From: Streptomyces scabiei 87.22
GTDB lineage: Bacteria > Actinomycetota > Actinomycetes > Streptomycetales > Streptomycetaceae
Assembly: GCF_000091305.1 (NCBI RefSeq)
Contig: NC_013929.1
Location: 806,001-870,000 of the forward strand
Length of the DNA: 64,000 nucleotides
Reading direction: 5' to 3'
Each line of letters starts with the position of its first letter. The first letter of the stretch is position 1. The notes beneath the pieces are model-generated. The model did not search any database, had not been told where the DNA came from, and saw only the letters and a list, made by a program, of their open reading frames with translations. Below, piece by piece: positions 24,067 to 31,522 of the stretch. The position numbers and the translations under genes were made by a program.

Positions 24067-25869
24067 GTGCACAGAAGAAGACTCGGCAGAGCGCTGGGAG
24101 GTGTCGTCGGAGCGTCGGCGATGCTGGCGATGCCCCTGACCGCCCAGGCGTACGCCCCGACGGGCGGGACCGTGTACCAGCTCGGCAGCGAGCCCTGCCT
24201 GAAGGGGCGCGGCAACTGCGCGGTCTACCCCAAGTCGGCGCAGCTGCCGAACGGCCGCCTGGTCGCGTCGTTCGAGAAGTCCACCGTCGTGACGGCCACA
24301 GGCAGTGCCGACCGCCAGACCATGCCGGTGTACAAGAGCGACGACGACGGGACGACCTGGCAGCCGCTGTCCGAGGTCAAGGCCCCGGCGTACCTCTCCG
24401 ACGACCCCGCGTTCGCGAAGTACACGAGCAACTGGACGAACCCGTTCCTGTACGTGCTCCCGGACCGCGTCGGCGATCTGCAGGCGGGCACGCTGCTGCT
24501 GGCGAGCGTGGTGTCCGGCGACGACCAGTACTACAAGGAGCACAAGGCGGCCGACCCGAACTGGACGCCGTCCAACGACGGTGACCGCAAGGACATGGCG
24601 ATCGCCCTGTACTCCAGCACCGACAACGGCGTGACCTGGAAGGTCGTCAACGTCGTCGCGACCGGTGGCTGGCAGGGCGGCAGCGCGGGCGCGGTCGGGC
24701 AGAACATCGCCAAGGCGAACACGTACAAGCAGGTGGATCCCCTGTGGGAGCCGTACCTGATGGTCCGCAAGAACAAGCTGGTCTGCTTCTACTCCGACGA
24801 GAACGACTACGTCGGCTTCGACCCGGCGACCGGGATCCCGAAACCGGACCCGGCGAACGACACCGCCAAGGACTCGCACGGCCAGATCCTGGTCCACAAG
24901 ACCTGGAACGGCAAGAGCAAGAAGTGGAGCGAGCCGGTCGTCGACATCGCCGGCAGGACGGAGGACATGGGCGGCGGCAAGACGGAGATCGGCGGCGGCC
25001 GGCCCGGCATGACGACCCTCGTCCCGACGGCCGACGAGAAGTGGCTGCTGACGTACGAGTACTGGGGCGGCGGGGCCAACACCCGGTACCGGATCGCGAA
25101 CGACCCGCTGAAGTTCTTCCAGGGCTCGCCCACCGGCATGGGGGTCGACGCGCTGCCGGTCGTCGCCGGTTCGCGTCCCCTGGCGCAGGGCGGGAGCCCG
25201 GTCGTCATCGGGCTCCCGGACGGACGCCTGGTCTACAACGCCGCCAACAGCGGCAGCGTCTGGGTCAACGAGAGCGGACGCTCCGACGGCGTGTGGAAGG
25301 AGTACCAGACGACCTCGCGGGCCGGCTACAGCCGCAACCTGCAGTACGTGGACGACACCGGCCGCGTGGTGATCCTCAACAACCAGGGCACGTCGGTCAT
25401 CGCGTTCGCGGAGATCGACCTGGGCCACTCCGCGGGCGCCTACAAGCAGTTGGTGAACCGGAAGACCGGGCAGGTGATCGGCACGGGCAACAACACCACC
25501 GACGCGAACCTCGGCAACGCCGACGTCCCCGACGTGGTCCTGGAGGACGCCGGGACGGCCGCCGACCCGGCCACCCAGTACTGGCACGTCGTCACCAAGT
25601 CCGACGGCGCGGTGACCCTGCTGAACAAGTCGGGCGGCCGGGCGGCGTCCGTCTGGACGGGCAGCGCGACCGCCGGCCAGCGGATCGGCCAGTGGGTCGA
25701 CGACAGCGCCGCGGGCACGTGGAACGTCGTCCAGTCCGCGGACGGTCACGTCAAGCTGCAGTCGGCCAGGAACAAGAGCCTCTACCTGACGGGCGCGTCC
25801 CCCGACGCACCCCTGACCCTGCAGAACGCGACCACGGACGGCTCCCAGGACTGGAAGCTCACTCCTTGA
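24067..25869 (+). CDS. Secreted beta-propeller (sialidase/GH93-like) enzyme with lectin-like C-terminus
   Basis: The 600-residue exported protein has a basic N-terminus and signal peptide ending AMLAMPLTAQAYA. The body carries BNR/Asp-box-like motifs such as YKSDDDGTTWQPLSEV and YSSTDNGVTWKVVNVV, and other propeller features (LWEPYLMVRKNKLVCFYSDE, MTTLVPTADEKWLLTYEY), consistent with a six-bladed sialidase-type fold. The last ~140 residues (YKQLVNRKTGQVIGTGNN, then SDGAVTLLNKSGG and GSQDWKLTP) resemble a ricin-B/CBM13-type lectin. GH93 exo-arabinanases share this fold and length, so arabinan or arabinogalactan trimming is possible; true sialidase activity is less likely without a clear RIP motif. 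The start GTG 24067 has AAGGAG six bases upstream. Confidence 0.75.
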   Translation: MHRRRLGRALGGVVGASAMLAMPLTAQAYAPTGGTVYQLGSEPCLKGRGNCAVYPKSAQLPNGRLVASFEKSTVVTATGSADRQTMPVYKSDDDGTTWQPLSEVKAPAYLSDDPAFAKYTSNWTNPFLYVLPDRVGDLQAGTLLLASVVSGDDQYYKEHKAADPNWTPSNDGDRKDMAIALYSSTDNGVTWKVVNVVATGGWQGGSAGAVGQNIAKANTYKQVDPLWEPYLMVRKNKLVCFYSDENDYVGFDPATGIPKPDPANDTAKDSHGQILVHKTWNGKSKKWSEPVVDIAGRTEDMGGGKTEIGGGRPGMTTLVPTADEKWLLTYEYWGGGANTRYRIANDPLKFFQGSPTGMGVDALPVVAGSRPLAQGGSPVVIGLPDGRLVYNAANSGSVWVNESGRSDGVWKEYQTTSRAGYSRNLQYVDDTGRVVILNNQGTSVIAFAEIDLGHSAGAYKQLVNRKTGQVIGTGNNTTDANLGNADVPDVVLEDAGTAADPATQYWHVVTKSDGAVTLLNKSGGRAASVWTGSATAGQRIGQWVDDSAAGTWNVVQSADGHVKLQSARNKSLYLTGASPDAPLTLQNATTDGSQDWKLTP

Positions 25870-27200
25870 CATGCTCCTCGCCCTGAAGGGCAAGGATTCT
25901 GGCCTTCTCCGCCGGTTGCTGTGCCGCTACGCGGCACGGTTTCCGGTGGAGAATCCGTGGCTTCCTGTTTCTTCGCGCTGTGCCGGGACTGCTCCTGGTC
26001 CTACCGGCGCTCCGCAGGCTGATACCGCCAGTCCGGCGGCCGTTTTGATGTTGAGTGCGGCGTTGCGGTCCCGGTCGTGGAGGGTGCCGCAGGCGGTGCA
26101 GGTCCATTCCCTCACGTCGAGGGGTTTGGGCCCGTCCACGGTGCCGCAGGCGTGGCAGGTCTGGGAGGTCGGGGTGAACCGGCCGATCTTCACCAGGGTG
26201 CGGCCGTACCGTGCTGCTTTGTACTCCAGCATGTTCACGAACGAGGACCATCCGGCGTCGTGCACGGACCTGGCCAGGCGGGTGCGTGCCAGTCCCGCCA
26301 CCGACAGGTCCTCCACGGCGATCCCTTGGTTCTCGGAGATCAGCCTGTGGGAGGGCTGGTGGTGGAACTCACGGCGTGCGTCAGCAACCTTGGCATGGGC
26401 GCGGGCCACCTTCAGGCGGGCCTGGTGAGGCCGAGGTCGATGCCGATGGTGCGGTCGCTCTCCGGCATCCGTGCCGCGTCGGCGGCGGGGTCGGTGTCGA
26501 TGACGAAGGAAGCGAAAAACCTGCCGGCCGCGTCCTTGACGACGGTGACGGAGGAAGGTGTGGCGGGCAGCGTGCGGGACCACTTCACCTTCACCGCGCC
26601 GATCTTCGGCAGGTTCAGACGGCCGCTGCCAGTGATGCTCCAGCGGGCGTTGGCGGTGAACCGGATCGACTGCCGGGTGTCCTTGCGGGACTTGAACCGC
26701 GGTGCGCCGAGTTTCGCTCCCTTGCGGGTGCCCTTGAGGGAGGCGAAGAAGTTGCGGTACGCGCTCTCGGCGTCCCGCAGGGACTGCTGGAGCACCACCG
26801 CGGAGACCTCGCCGAGCCAGGACCGCCCGGCTGTCTGCTTGGCCTCGGTGATCAGCTTGCGGGACAGGTGACCGGCCGTCGGGAACGGCTGCCCGGCCTT
26901 GCGGGCGTCCTCCCGGGCGCGCACCGTGTCGTTGAACACGACACGGGCGCACCCGAACGCCCTGGCCAGCGCGGCCTGCTGAGCGGCGTTCGGGCACAAC
27001 CTGAAGGCGTACCTGAGCTGCATGACGATCACACTAGGCACATCGAACCCACGTCGCCACCGGGAACATGTGAACGACCCGTCACCGTCACAGAGCAGGG
27101 TCCGGCTCCGCCGGAACGACACCGCGACGCTCCGCGTCGCAGCCACGAGATTTGCTTCACCCCCGGCCTGAAGGCCCGAGCACTGCGCATGATTCCCGGT
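25868..27200 (-). mobile_element. IS200/IS605-type (tnpB-only) insertion element
   Basis: The element surrounds a degenerate tnpB read leftwards. No tnpA is present. At its 3' end a hairpin GCCC-TGAA-GGGC with flanking CCT/AGG pairs lies at 25876-25895. At the 5' end a matching GGCC-TGAA-GGCC hairpin lies at 27165-27176. Subterminal hairpins instead of inverted repeats are typical of this family. The right boundary falls immediately at the stop codon of the propeller-enzyme gene (CTTGAC). The outer ends are approximate because no target duplication is made by this class. Confidence 0.7.
25927..27023 (-). pseudogene. tnpB: TnpB (IS605 OrfB) RNA-guided nuclease, inactivated by internal deletion
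   Basis: From ATG 27023 the protein reads MQLRYAFRLCPNAAQQAALA and continues through KSRKDTRQSIRFTANARWS to RTIGIDLGLTRPA, then stops near 26412. The remaining C-terminal part continues in another frame: RLKVARAHAKVADARREFHH, AVEDLSVAGLARTRLA, a zinc finger CHACG...CTACG, and DRDRNAALN. The RuvC residues D (GIDLG), E (VEDLS) and D (DRDRN) are all recognisable. About 40-50 codons that normally follow GIDLGLT are missing and the frame is shifted at the junction. TnpB nucleases cut DNA guided by an RNA from the element's 3' end; this copy cannot make a full protein. Confidence 0.85.
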
Positions 27201-27216
27201 AGCGGCCCGGTTCCCT

Positions 27217-27261
27217 CCGGAGGGCGCGGGCCCGCGTACGACAAGAGCCCGCGCCCTCCGG
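27217..27261 (-). terminator. Strong hairpin terminator after the HAD gene
   Basis: CCGGAGGGCGCGGGC (27217-27231) pairs perfectly with GCCCGCGCCCTCCGG (27247-27261) across a 15-base loop. It lies 33 bases past the stop of the leftward HAD-like gene and also separates the operon from the insertion element. Confidence 0.75.
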
Positions 27262-27294
27262 CATGCGCCCGGCAAGGTCCGACGAGGTGCCGCG

Positions 27295-27798
27295 CTACGC
27301 GGCGGCCACCCATGCCTGGATCACGGTGAAGTCGGCGGCGGTCATCCCCACCTCGGACGTGACGCGGTGGAGGAGCGCCCGCCCCGGGTGGTGGCGTGCC
27401 ACCCAGGCGCGGTCGAGGCCGGTGATCTCGTCGTCGACCCAGACGAACGGCCGCCCGGCCGCCTCCCGGACGAGGGCGCGGGTCTTCCAGTGCAGCAGAT
27501 CGGCACTGTCCTCCTCCGGGCACTCCGGCAGGTCCACGACGGGGAGCGCCGGCAGTCCGAGCAGCGGGGCCACCACCTCGTTGGCGTCGTGCATCCACGC
27601 GGTGGCCCACATCAGCTCGCAGGGCAGCCGCAGCAGGCGGGGGCCGTGGGTGAGGTCGATCTTCGCCAGCTGGGGGTTGGACGTGTGCTGCCAGGCGACC
27701 CACTCCTCGGGTGCCGAGGGGAGCCGCCCGCCGCCGTAGGGCAGGAGCGTTCCGTCGACGTCCAGGAAGAGCAGCGGGCGTCCCCCGCCACCGGTCAT
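27295..27798 (-). CDS. HAD-like domain protein, last gene of the DUF2975/XRE operon
   Basis: The 167-residue protein begins MTGGGGRPLLFLDVDGTLLP. This is a HAD motif 1 (DVDGT), and a WVDDEI near residue 130 may act as motif 4. Between them is AWQHTSNPQLAKIDLTHGPR and a Trp-rich helix. It looks like a small HAD-type phosphatase or nucleotidase of unknown substrate. ATG 27798 overlaps the stop of the XRE gene (ATGA), favouring it over the upstream in-frame codon at 27831. Co-translation with a regulator/membrane-protein pair is unusual and its meaning is unknown. Confidence 0.75.
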   Translation of the reverse strand: MTGGGGRPLLFLDVDGTLLPYGGGRLPSAPEEWVAWQHTSNPQLAKIDLTHGPRLLRLPCELMWATAWMHDANEVVAPLLGLPALPVVDLPECPEEDSADLLHWKTRALVREAAGRPFVWVDDEITGLDRAWVARHHPGRALLHRVTSEVGMTAADFTVIQAWVAAA

Positions 27799-27998
27799 GA
27801 CTCCCACCGCAGCAGGTCCCCCGGCCGGCATTCGAGTGCCTCGCAGAGTGCGGCGAGGGTGGTGAAGCGGACCGCCTCGGCTCGGCCGTTCCTGAGCACC
27901 GCCAGGTTGGCGGGGGCGATCCCCACACGGTCCGCGAGGTCGCCCACGGACATCTTCCGCTTGGCCGGCATCACGTCGATGTCGACGGCGACCGGCAT
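27795..27998 (-). CDS. Small XRE/Cro-family regulator (YozG-like)
   Basis: The 67-residue protein is essentially one helix-turn-helix: VGDLADRVGIAPANLAVLRN followed by AVRFTTLAALCEALECRPGD and a C-terminal LLRWES. This is the compact XRE form almost always paired with a DUF2975 membrane protein, as here. Its ATG overlaps the DUF2975 stop and its TGA overlaps the HAD gene start. It probably represses its own operon through the CGATAG boxes at 28519-28545. Confidence 0.9.
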   Translation of the reverse strand: MPVAVDIDVMPAKRKMSVGDLADRVGIAPANLAVLRNGRAEAVRFTTLAALCEALECRPGDLLRWES

Positions 27999-28495
27999 CA
28001 GATGACCTCGGCCAGCTCGGCCCGCAGGTGCGTGGCCTCGATGTCGCGGGTGACGGCCTTGGCGAGCAGCATGCGCAGGACGAGGACGATGAGCGCCATC
28101 CCCAGCACCGCGAGGGACACGCCGCCCAGCAGGAGCACGACCCCCGGGGCCACGGCCTCGCCGGGCGCCAGGACCACGCCGAGCGCGAACACCAGGACCG
28201 CCGCCGCGACCATCGCGCCGATCACCCCGTGCACGTAGCGGAAAGCCGCCTGGGAGAAGACCGTCTCCCGCCGGACCATCGTCACCAGCCGCCACACGCA
28301 GACCAGGACGACCTGGACCGTCACCACCCCCAGCACCACGATCACGAGGACCGGCGTGCGCACCTGCGCCGCCTCCGCGCCGAGACCGTCCAGATCCGCG
28401 GCCAGCAGCGGCACCATCACCCCCTGCACGAACAGCGAACCGACGAACAGCCCCACGATCACGGCACGCAACGCCAGCACCGTCAGCTTCCCCAT
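27998..28495 (-). CDS. DUF2975 integral membrane protein
   Basis: The 165-residue protein has four predicted transmembrane helices: ALRAVIVGLFVGSLFVQGV, PVLVIVVLGVVTVQVVLVCV, VIGAMVAAAVLVFALGVVLA and VVLLLGGVSLAVLGMALIVL. A loop TMVRRETVFSQAAFRYVHGV between helices two and three is conserved in DUF2975 proteins. It is the first gene of a three-gene operon, with GGAGG five to six bases before ATG. The DUF2975/XRE pair is widespread; the membrane protein may sense a signal for the small regulator, but no function is established. Confidence 0.88.
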   Translation of the reverse strand: MGKLTVLALRAVIVGLFVGSLFVQGVMVPLLAADLDGLGAEAAQVRTPVLVIVVLGVVTVQVVLVCVWRLVTMVRRETVFSQAAFRYVHGVIGAMVAAAVLVFALGVVLAPGEAVAPGVVLLLGGVSLAVLGMALIVLVLRMLLAKAVTRDIEATHLRAELAEVI

Positions 28496-28518
28496 GACAC
28501 CCTCCCGCGACCGAACAA

Positions 28519-28545
28519 CGATAGGAATCTATCGAATGTCGATAG
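28519..28545. promoter_or_regulatory. Triple CGATAG-box operator of the DUF2975/XRE operon
   Basis: Three 6-bp boxes alternate in orientation: CGATAG (28519-28524), CTATCG (28529-28534) and CGATAG (28540-28545). They form two overlapping inverted repeats with spacers of 4 and 5 bp. The array is only 24 bp from the DUF2975 start and is markedly AT-richer than its surroundings. It is very likely where the small XRE protein binds. Confidence 0.7.
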
Positions 28546-28678
28546 CCTCGGCAAGCGGTCGGGCCCCGTGGGGCAGCGGATCGAACCAGGGCCCGCCGGT
28601 GCGCCGAGCGTGTCGCGAGGCCCGCGTGCGCAGGTGGGCGAGGACCTCGGCCGAAACGGGCGGTGCCATGATCGGGGG

Positions 28679-29539
28679 ATGAGCCAGAGCGCGGACGGCG
28701 GACACACGGACGACGGACACACGGACGACGGATATCTCCTCGACAACCGGCAGGCCGAGGCGGGCGAGCGCTTCGACGCTCTCGCCGCCCTGTTCGACGC
28801 CTCCACCTTCCGGCACGTCGACGACCTCGGGATCGAGCCCGGCCGGCGCTGCTGGGAGGTGGGCGCCGGCGGTTCCTCGGTGGTGCGGGGTCTCGCCGAG
28901 CGGGTCGGGCCCACGGGGCACGTCCTGGCGACCGACATCGACACCTCGTGGATGACGGCCGCGACGGCGCCGCAGGTCGAGCTGCGCCGCCACGACGTCG
29001 CCGTCGACGAGCCCCCGCCGGGCCCCTTCGACCTGGTGCACGCCCGGCTGGTCCTCGTCCACGTCGCCGACCGCGAGCGGGCCCTGCGCGTGATGACCGA
29101 GGCCCTGCGGCCCGGCGGGTGGCTGCTGCTGGAGGACGCCGACCCCGCGCTCCAGCCGCTGATCTGCCCCGACGAGTCCGGCCCCGCGCAGCGGCTGGCC
29201 AACAAGCTCCGCCACGGCTTCCGCGCGCTCCTCGCCGAAAGCGGGGCGGAGCTGTCCTACGGCCGCCGTCTGCCCCGGCTGCTGCGCGAGGCGGGGCTGA
29301 CCGACGTCCGGGCGGACGCCTACTTCCCCGTCTCCGGCCCGGCCTGCTCGGCGCTGGAGGCGGCCACCGTGCGGCAGGTCCGCGACCGGCTGGTGGCCGG
29401 GGGCCATGCGACACCCGTGGAGATCGACACCCACCTCGCCCACGTCGCGGCGGGCGAGCTGGACCTCGCGACCTCCCCGATGATCTCGGCCTGGGGACGC
29501 AGGCCGGTGCCGTCTGGGTACGGGCACGCCGGCGATTGA
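28679..29539 (+). CDS. Class I SAM-dependent methyltransferase
   Basis: The 286-residue protein has motif I CWEVGAGGSSVVRGLAERVG (about residue 60), the acidic TDIDTSW, FDLVHARLVLVHVADRERAL and LRPGGWLLLEDADP, all standard for class I Rossmann methyltransferases. The substrate cannot be read; the architecture is like UbiE/biosynthetic small-molecule methyltransferases. ATG 28679 is preceded by CGGGGG. The N-terminus carries a duplicated DGHTD segment from a 15-bp direct repeat. The gene stands alone, followed after 74 bases by an acyltransferase. Confidence 0.88.
   Translation: MSQSADGGHTDDGHTDDGYLLDNRQAEAGERFDALAALFDASTFRHVDDLGIEPGRRCWEVGAGGSSVVRGLAERVGPTGHVLATDIDTSWMTAATAPQVELRRHDVAVDEPPPGPFDLVHARLVLVHVADRERALRVMTEALRPGGWLLLEDADPALQPLICPDESGPAQRLANKLRHGFRALLAESGAELSYGRRLPRLLREAGLTDVRADAYFPVSGPACSALEAATVRQVRDRLVAGGHATPVEIDTHLAHVAAGELDLATSPMISAWGRRPVPSGYGHAGD
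28700..28729 (+). repeat. Two perfect 15-bp direct repeats within the methyltransferase gene
   Basis: GGACACACGGACGAC occurs twice back to back, encoding a doubled GHTDD segment in a disordered N-terminus. It is a likely slippage product without effect on the fold. Confidence 0.8.
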
Positions 29540-29613
29540 GTACGGGCACTCAGGACCGGTGCGGCGGGCGCGGCCGAGGATGGGGTCCTGCCTCGTCAAG
29601 CCCGGGAGACCCC

Positions 29614-30276
29614 ATGTTCAGCCGCCTCGCCGATGTCCTCGTCCCCGCAGTCGGACGTCTCACGGTGACCGTCGACGCCGGATCCGAGGTGGCGCCGGGC
29701 AGCATCGTCGTCGCCAACCACACCTCGCTCGCCGATCCCGCCGTCGTGCTCGCCGCGCTGCACCGGCTCGGCGTCCGGCCGGTCGCCCTGGGCGCCGCGG
29801 GCCTGTGGCGCATCCCCCTGCTCGGCCATGCCCTCTCCCGCGAGGGGTACGTGCCCGTGTACCGGGGCGACCCGCGCGCCGCCGACGCGCTCGACCTCGC
29901 TGCCGCCGCGCTGGAGAGCGGGCGGACGGTCCTCATCTACGCCGAGGGCGGGATCCCGTCGCGCCCGGACTCCGCCGAGGCCGCGCCCCGGGCCTTCCGC
30001 AGCGGCCTGGCCCGGCTCGCCGCGCGTACCGGCGCGCCCGTCGTCCCGGTCGGCCAGGCAGGCGCCCGCCGGATCACGTCGGGCAGCACAGCCAAGCAGC
30101 TCGCGGGGCTGGTCACCGCCCCGCTGCGCCGCCCCGGCCTGCACGTCCACGTCGGGGCGCCGCTCACCCTCACCGGCGGCCACACCGCGGACACCCGGCG
30201 GGCGCATGCCGCGGTGACGGCCGCCTGGCGCACGGCCGCCGCCCACCTCGGCGAACCGGCCGCGCTCGCCGCGTAG
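29614..30276 (+). CDS. PlsC-type lysophospholipid acyltransferase
   Basis: The 220-residue protein has the acyltransferase motif I NHTSLADP (H36 to D41, HX4D) and a motif III-like IYAEGGIPSRPD with EGG replacing the usual EGT. It closes with APVVPVGQAGARR, the family's motif IV. Such enzymes transfer an acyl group to lysophosphatidic acid or similar acceptors at the membrane face. GGGAG precedes ATG 29614. It has no clear operon partner. Confidence 0.87.
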   Translation: MFSRLADVLVPAVGRLTVTVDAGSEVAPGSIVVANHTSLADPAVVLAALHRLGVRPVALGAAGLWRIPLLGHALSREGYVPVYRGDPRAADALDLAAAALESGRTVLIYAEGGIPSRPDSAEAAPRAFRSGLARLAARTGAPVVPVGQAGARRITSGSTAKQLAGLVTAPLRRPGLHVHVGAPLTLTGGHTADTRRAHAAVTAAWRTAAAHLGEPAALAA

Positions 30277-30364
30277 CGGCCGTGGCCCGCCGACTGCGGC
30301 GGCAACCCGATGCGCGCCACCTGCCACGTCCACGTCGACCTCGACGGGGACACCCCGGCCCCCT

Positions 30365-30613
30365 TCTCAGCAGCGCCGTCTCGGCCTTGCTCCGGCGCTC
30401 GCCACGCAACCGCACGTCCTGCTGCTGGACGAGCCCACCAACCACGTGTCGATCGCCCTCGTCGACGAGTTGACGGAGGCCCTGCGTGCCACGGAGGCCG
30501 CCGTGGTCGTGGCCACGCACGACCGGCAGATGCGACGGGACATCCGTGACGGGCCACGCCTGACGCTGTCCCAGCGGGAGGTGACGCACGAGGCGGAGAC
30601 GAGAGCCCGCTGA
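30365..30613 (+). pseudogene. 3' remnant of an ABC-F ATPase gene
   Basis: The frame ending at TGA 30611 reads SQQRRLGLAPALATQPHVLL, then the Walker B stretch LLLDEPTNHVSIALVDEL, followed by AVVVATHDRQMRRDI. These are the end of the ABC signature, Walker B and H-loop of the second ATPase domain of ABC-F (antibiotic-resistance/ribosome-protection) proteins. Everything upstream of the signature glycine is missing and the preceding bases are unrelated. ABC-F proteins are normally above 500 residues, so this is about 80 residues of a dead gene. Confidence 0.85.
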
Positions 30614-30646
30614 GCGTTCGTGCCACTGCCGCCGCTACCACCACCG

Positions 30647-31057
30647 ATGGCGGTCGGCGGCGATGCGTCGGTCGCCGACGGGGACCGGCGGATCTGCGCC
30701 GACTGCGGGACGCCCGTCCGCTCGTACAAGTACCGGTTCTACCCGCCCGAGTCCGTCTGGTACGAGCGGCGCATCGGGCTCGCGTGGTGCAACGGCTGCC
30801 GGATCTACTGCGGCTCACTCGTCCACGTGCCCCGCACGGAGGTCATCGTCGATCCCCTGGCCTCGCTGCCCGCCGACGAGCGGGAGCGTCTGGTGCGGAA
30901 CGACACCAGGCTGATCAAGTTCCTGGAGCGACAGGCTAGGCAGCCACCACAGGCCGGGGCACCGAGAAACTCGGTTTTCGCGGCCCCTCCCCCGCGTGAC
31001 AATCAGGGACCAGCAAGGGGAGGAACACATGAGCCGGGCCCACCTGACTCTTCATGA
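30647..31057 (+). CDS. Small zinc-ribbon-like protein of unknown function
   Basis: This is a frame of about 136 residues with a CADCGTPVRSYKYRFYPP motif and WCNGCRIYCGSLVHVPRTEV. The four to five cysteines in a CxxC...CxxC pattern look like a treble-clef or zinc ribbon. The helical DERERLVRNDTRLIKFLERQ segment follows, and then a Pro/Gly-rich tail that may be read-through beyond the natural end. The start at ATG 30647 is uncertain; an in-frame GTG at 30620 is possible. It lies between an ABC-F remnant and the RNA-repair genes and overlaps the next start by 29 bases. I do not recognise the family. Confidence 0.5.
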   Translation: MAVGGDASVADGDRRICADCGTPVRSYKYRFYPPESVWYERRIGLAWCNGCRIYCGSLVHVPRTEVIVDPLASLPADERERLVRNDTRLIKFLERQARQPPQAGAPRNSVFAAPPPRDNQGPARGGTHEPGPPDSS

Positions 31058-31154
31058 GCTGCTGCCGCCGGAGGAGCTCGCGGCGGCGCTCGAAGCGGGG
31101 AACGTCACGCGCAAGGCGCACCCGGAACCGCCGCTGTCCATCTACATATGCACA
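31029..31154 (+). pseudogene. 5' fragment of a duplicated RNA ligase gene
   Basis: From ATG 31029 (GGGGAGGA four to five bases upstream) the first 40 codons read LTLHELLPPEELAAALEAGN, then VTRKAHPEPPLSIYI. They align with the start of the intact ligase at 31459 (LFSLRDLETAIVAGHVTRKA, then HPSLPISIL). The similarity ends abruptly where the intact copy continues TYTRTCQYERVWN, and unrelated sequence with an HNH frame follows. It is a truncated paralogue retaining its ribosome site. Confidence 0.72.
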
Positions 31155-31522
31155 CCCCAAACCACTTCAGGCGGATCTCCGCGCCAGGCCGTCCCAACGC
31201 CAATCGGCATGGCAGGATCCTCGAACACCGCAAGGTCCTGGCCGACAAGCTCGGCCGCGCTCTCCGGCCGGGGGAAAGCGCCCACCACAAGAACGGCGAC
31301 CGGCTCGACAACCGGCCCGAAAACCTTGAGCTCTGGGTCAGGTCCCGGCCATCGGGCCAACGCGCAAGTGATCTCGTCGCGTGGGCGGCAGAAATCATCG
31401 AGCTGTATGGGGAAGAAGTCGATCGCGGCATTGTCCGAGGACATCAACGGAGGCTGCCATGCAGCTCTCTGACCTGTTCAGCCTCCGTGACCTTGAGACG
31501 GCGATCGTTGCCGGCCACGTGA
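31148..31522 (+). CDS. HNH endonuclease reading frame at the ligase break point
   Basis: The frame from ATG 31148 contains RPNANRHGRILEHRKVLADK, LGRALRPGESAHHKNGDRLD, NRPENLELWVRSRP and SGQRASDLVAWAAEIIELYG. HHKNGDRLDNRPENLEL is the HNH_3-type beta-beta-alpha-metal nuclease core common in phage and selfish homing elements. The C-terminal ~35 codons run out of frame into the following ligase gene, so the real protein may end near 31408 without its own stop or may have lost its tail. The start lies inside the truncated ligase fragment, in a different frame. Activity is uncertain. Confidence 0.6.
   Translation: MHTPNHFRRISAPGRPNANRHGRILEHRKVLADKLGRALRPGESAHHKNGDRLDNRPENLELWVRSRPSGQRASDLVAWAAEIIELYGEEVDRGIVRGHQRRLPCSSLTCSASVTLRRRSLPAT

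Noticed and set aside
31148..31522. Intein within the RNA ligase
   Set aside because: The HNH frame is out of phase with the ligase fragment, there is no C-terminal His-Asn splice motif, and the intact ligase restarts from its own ATG instead of continuing.
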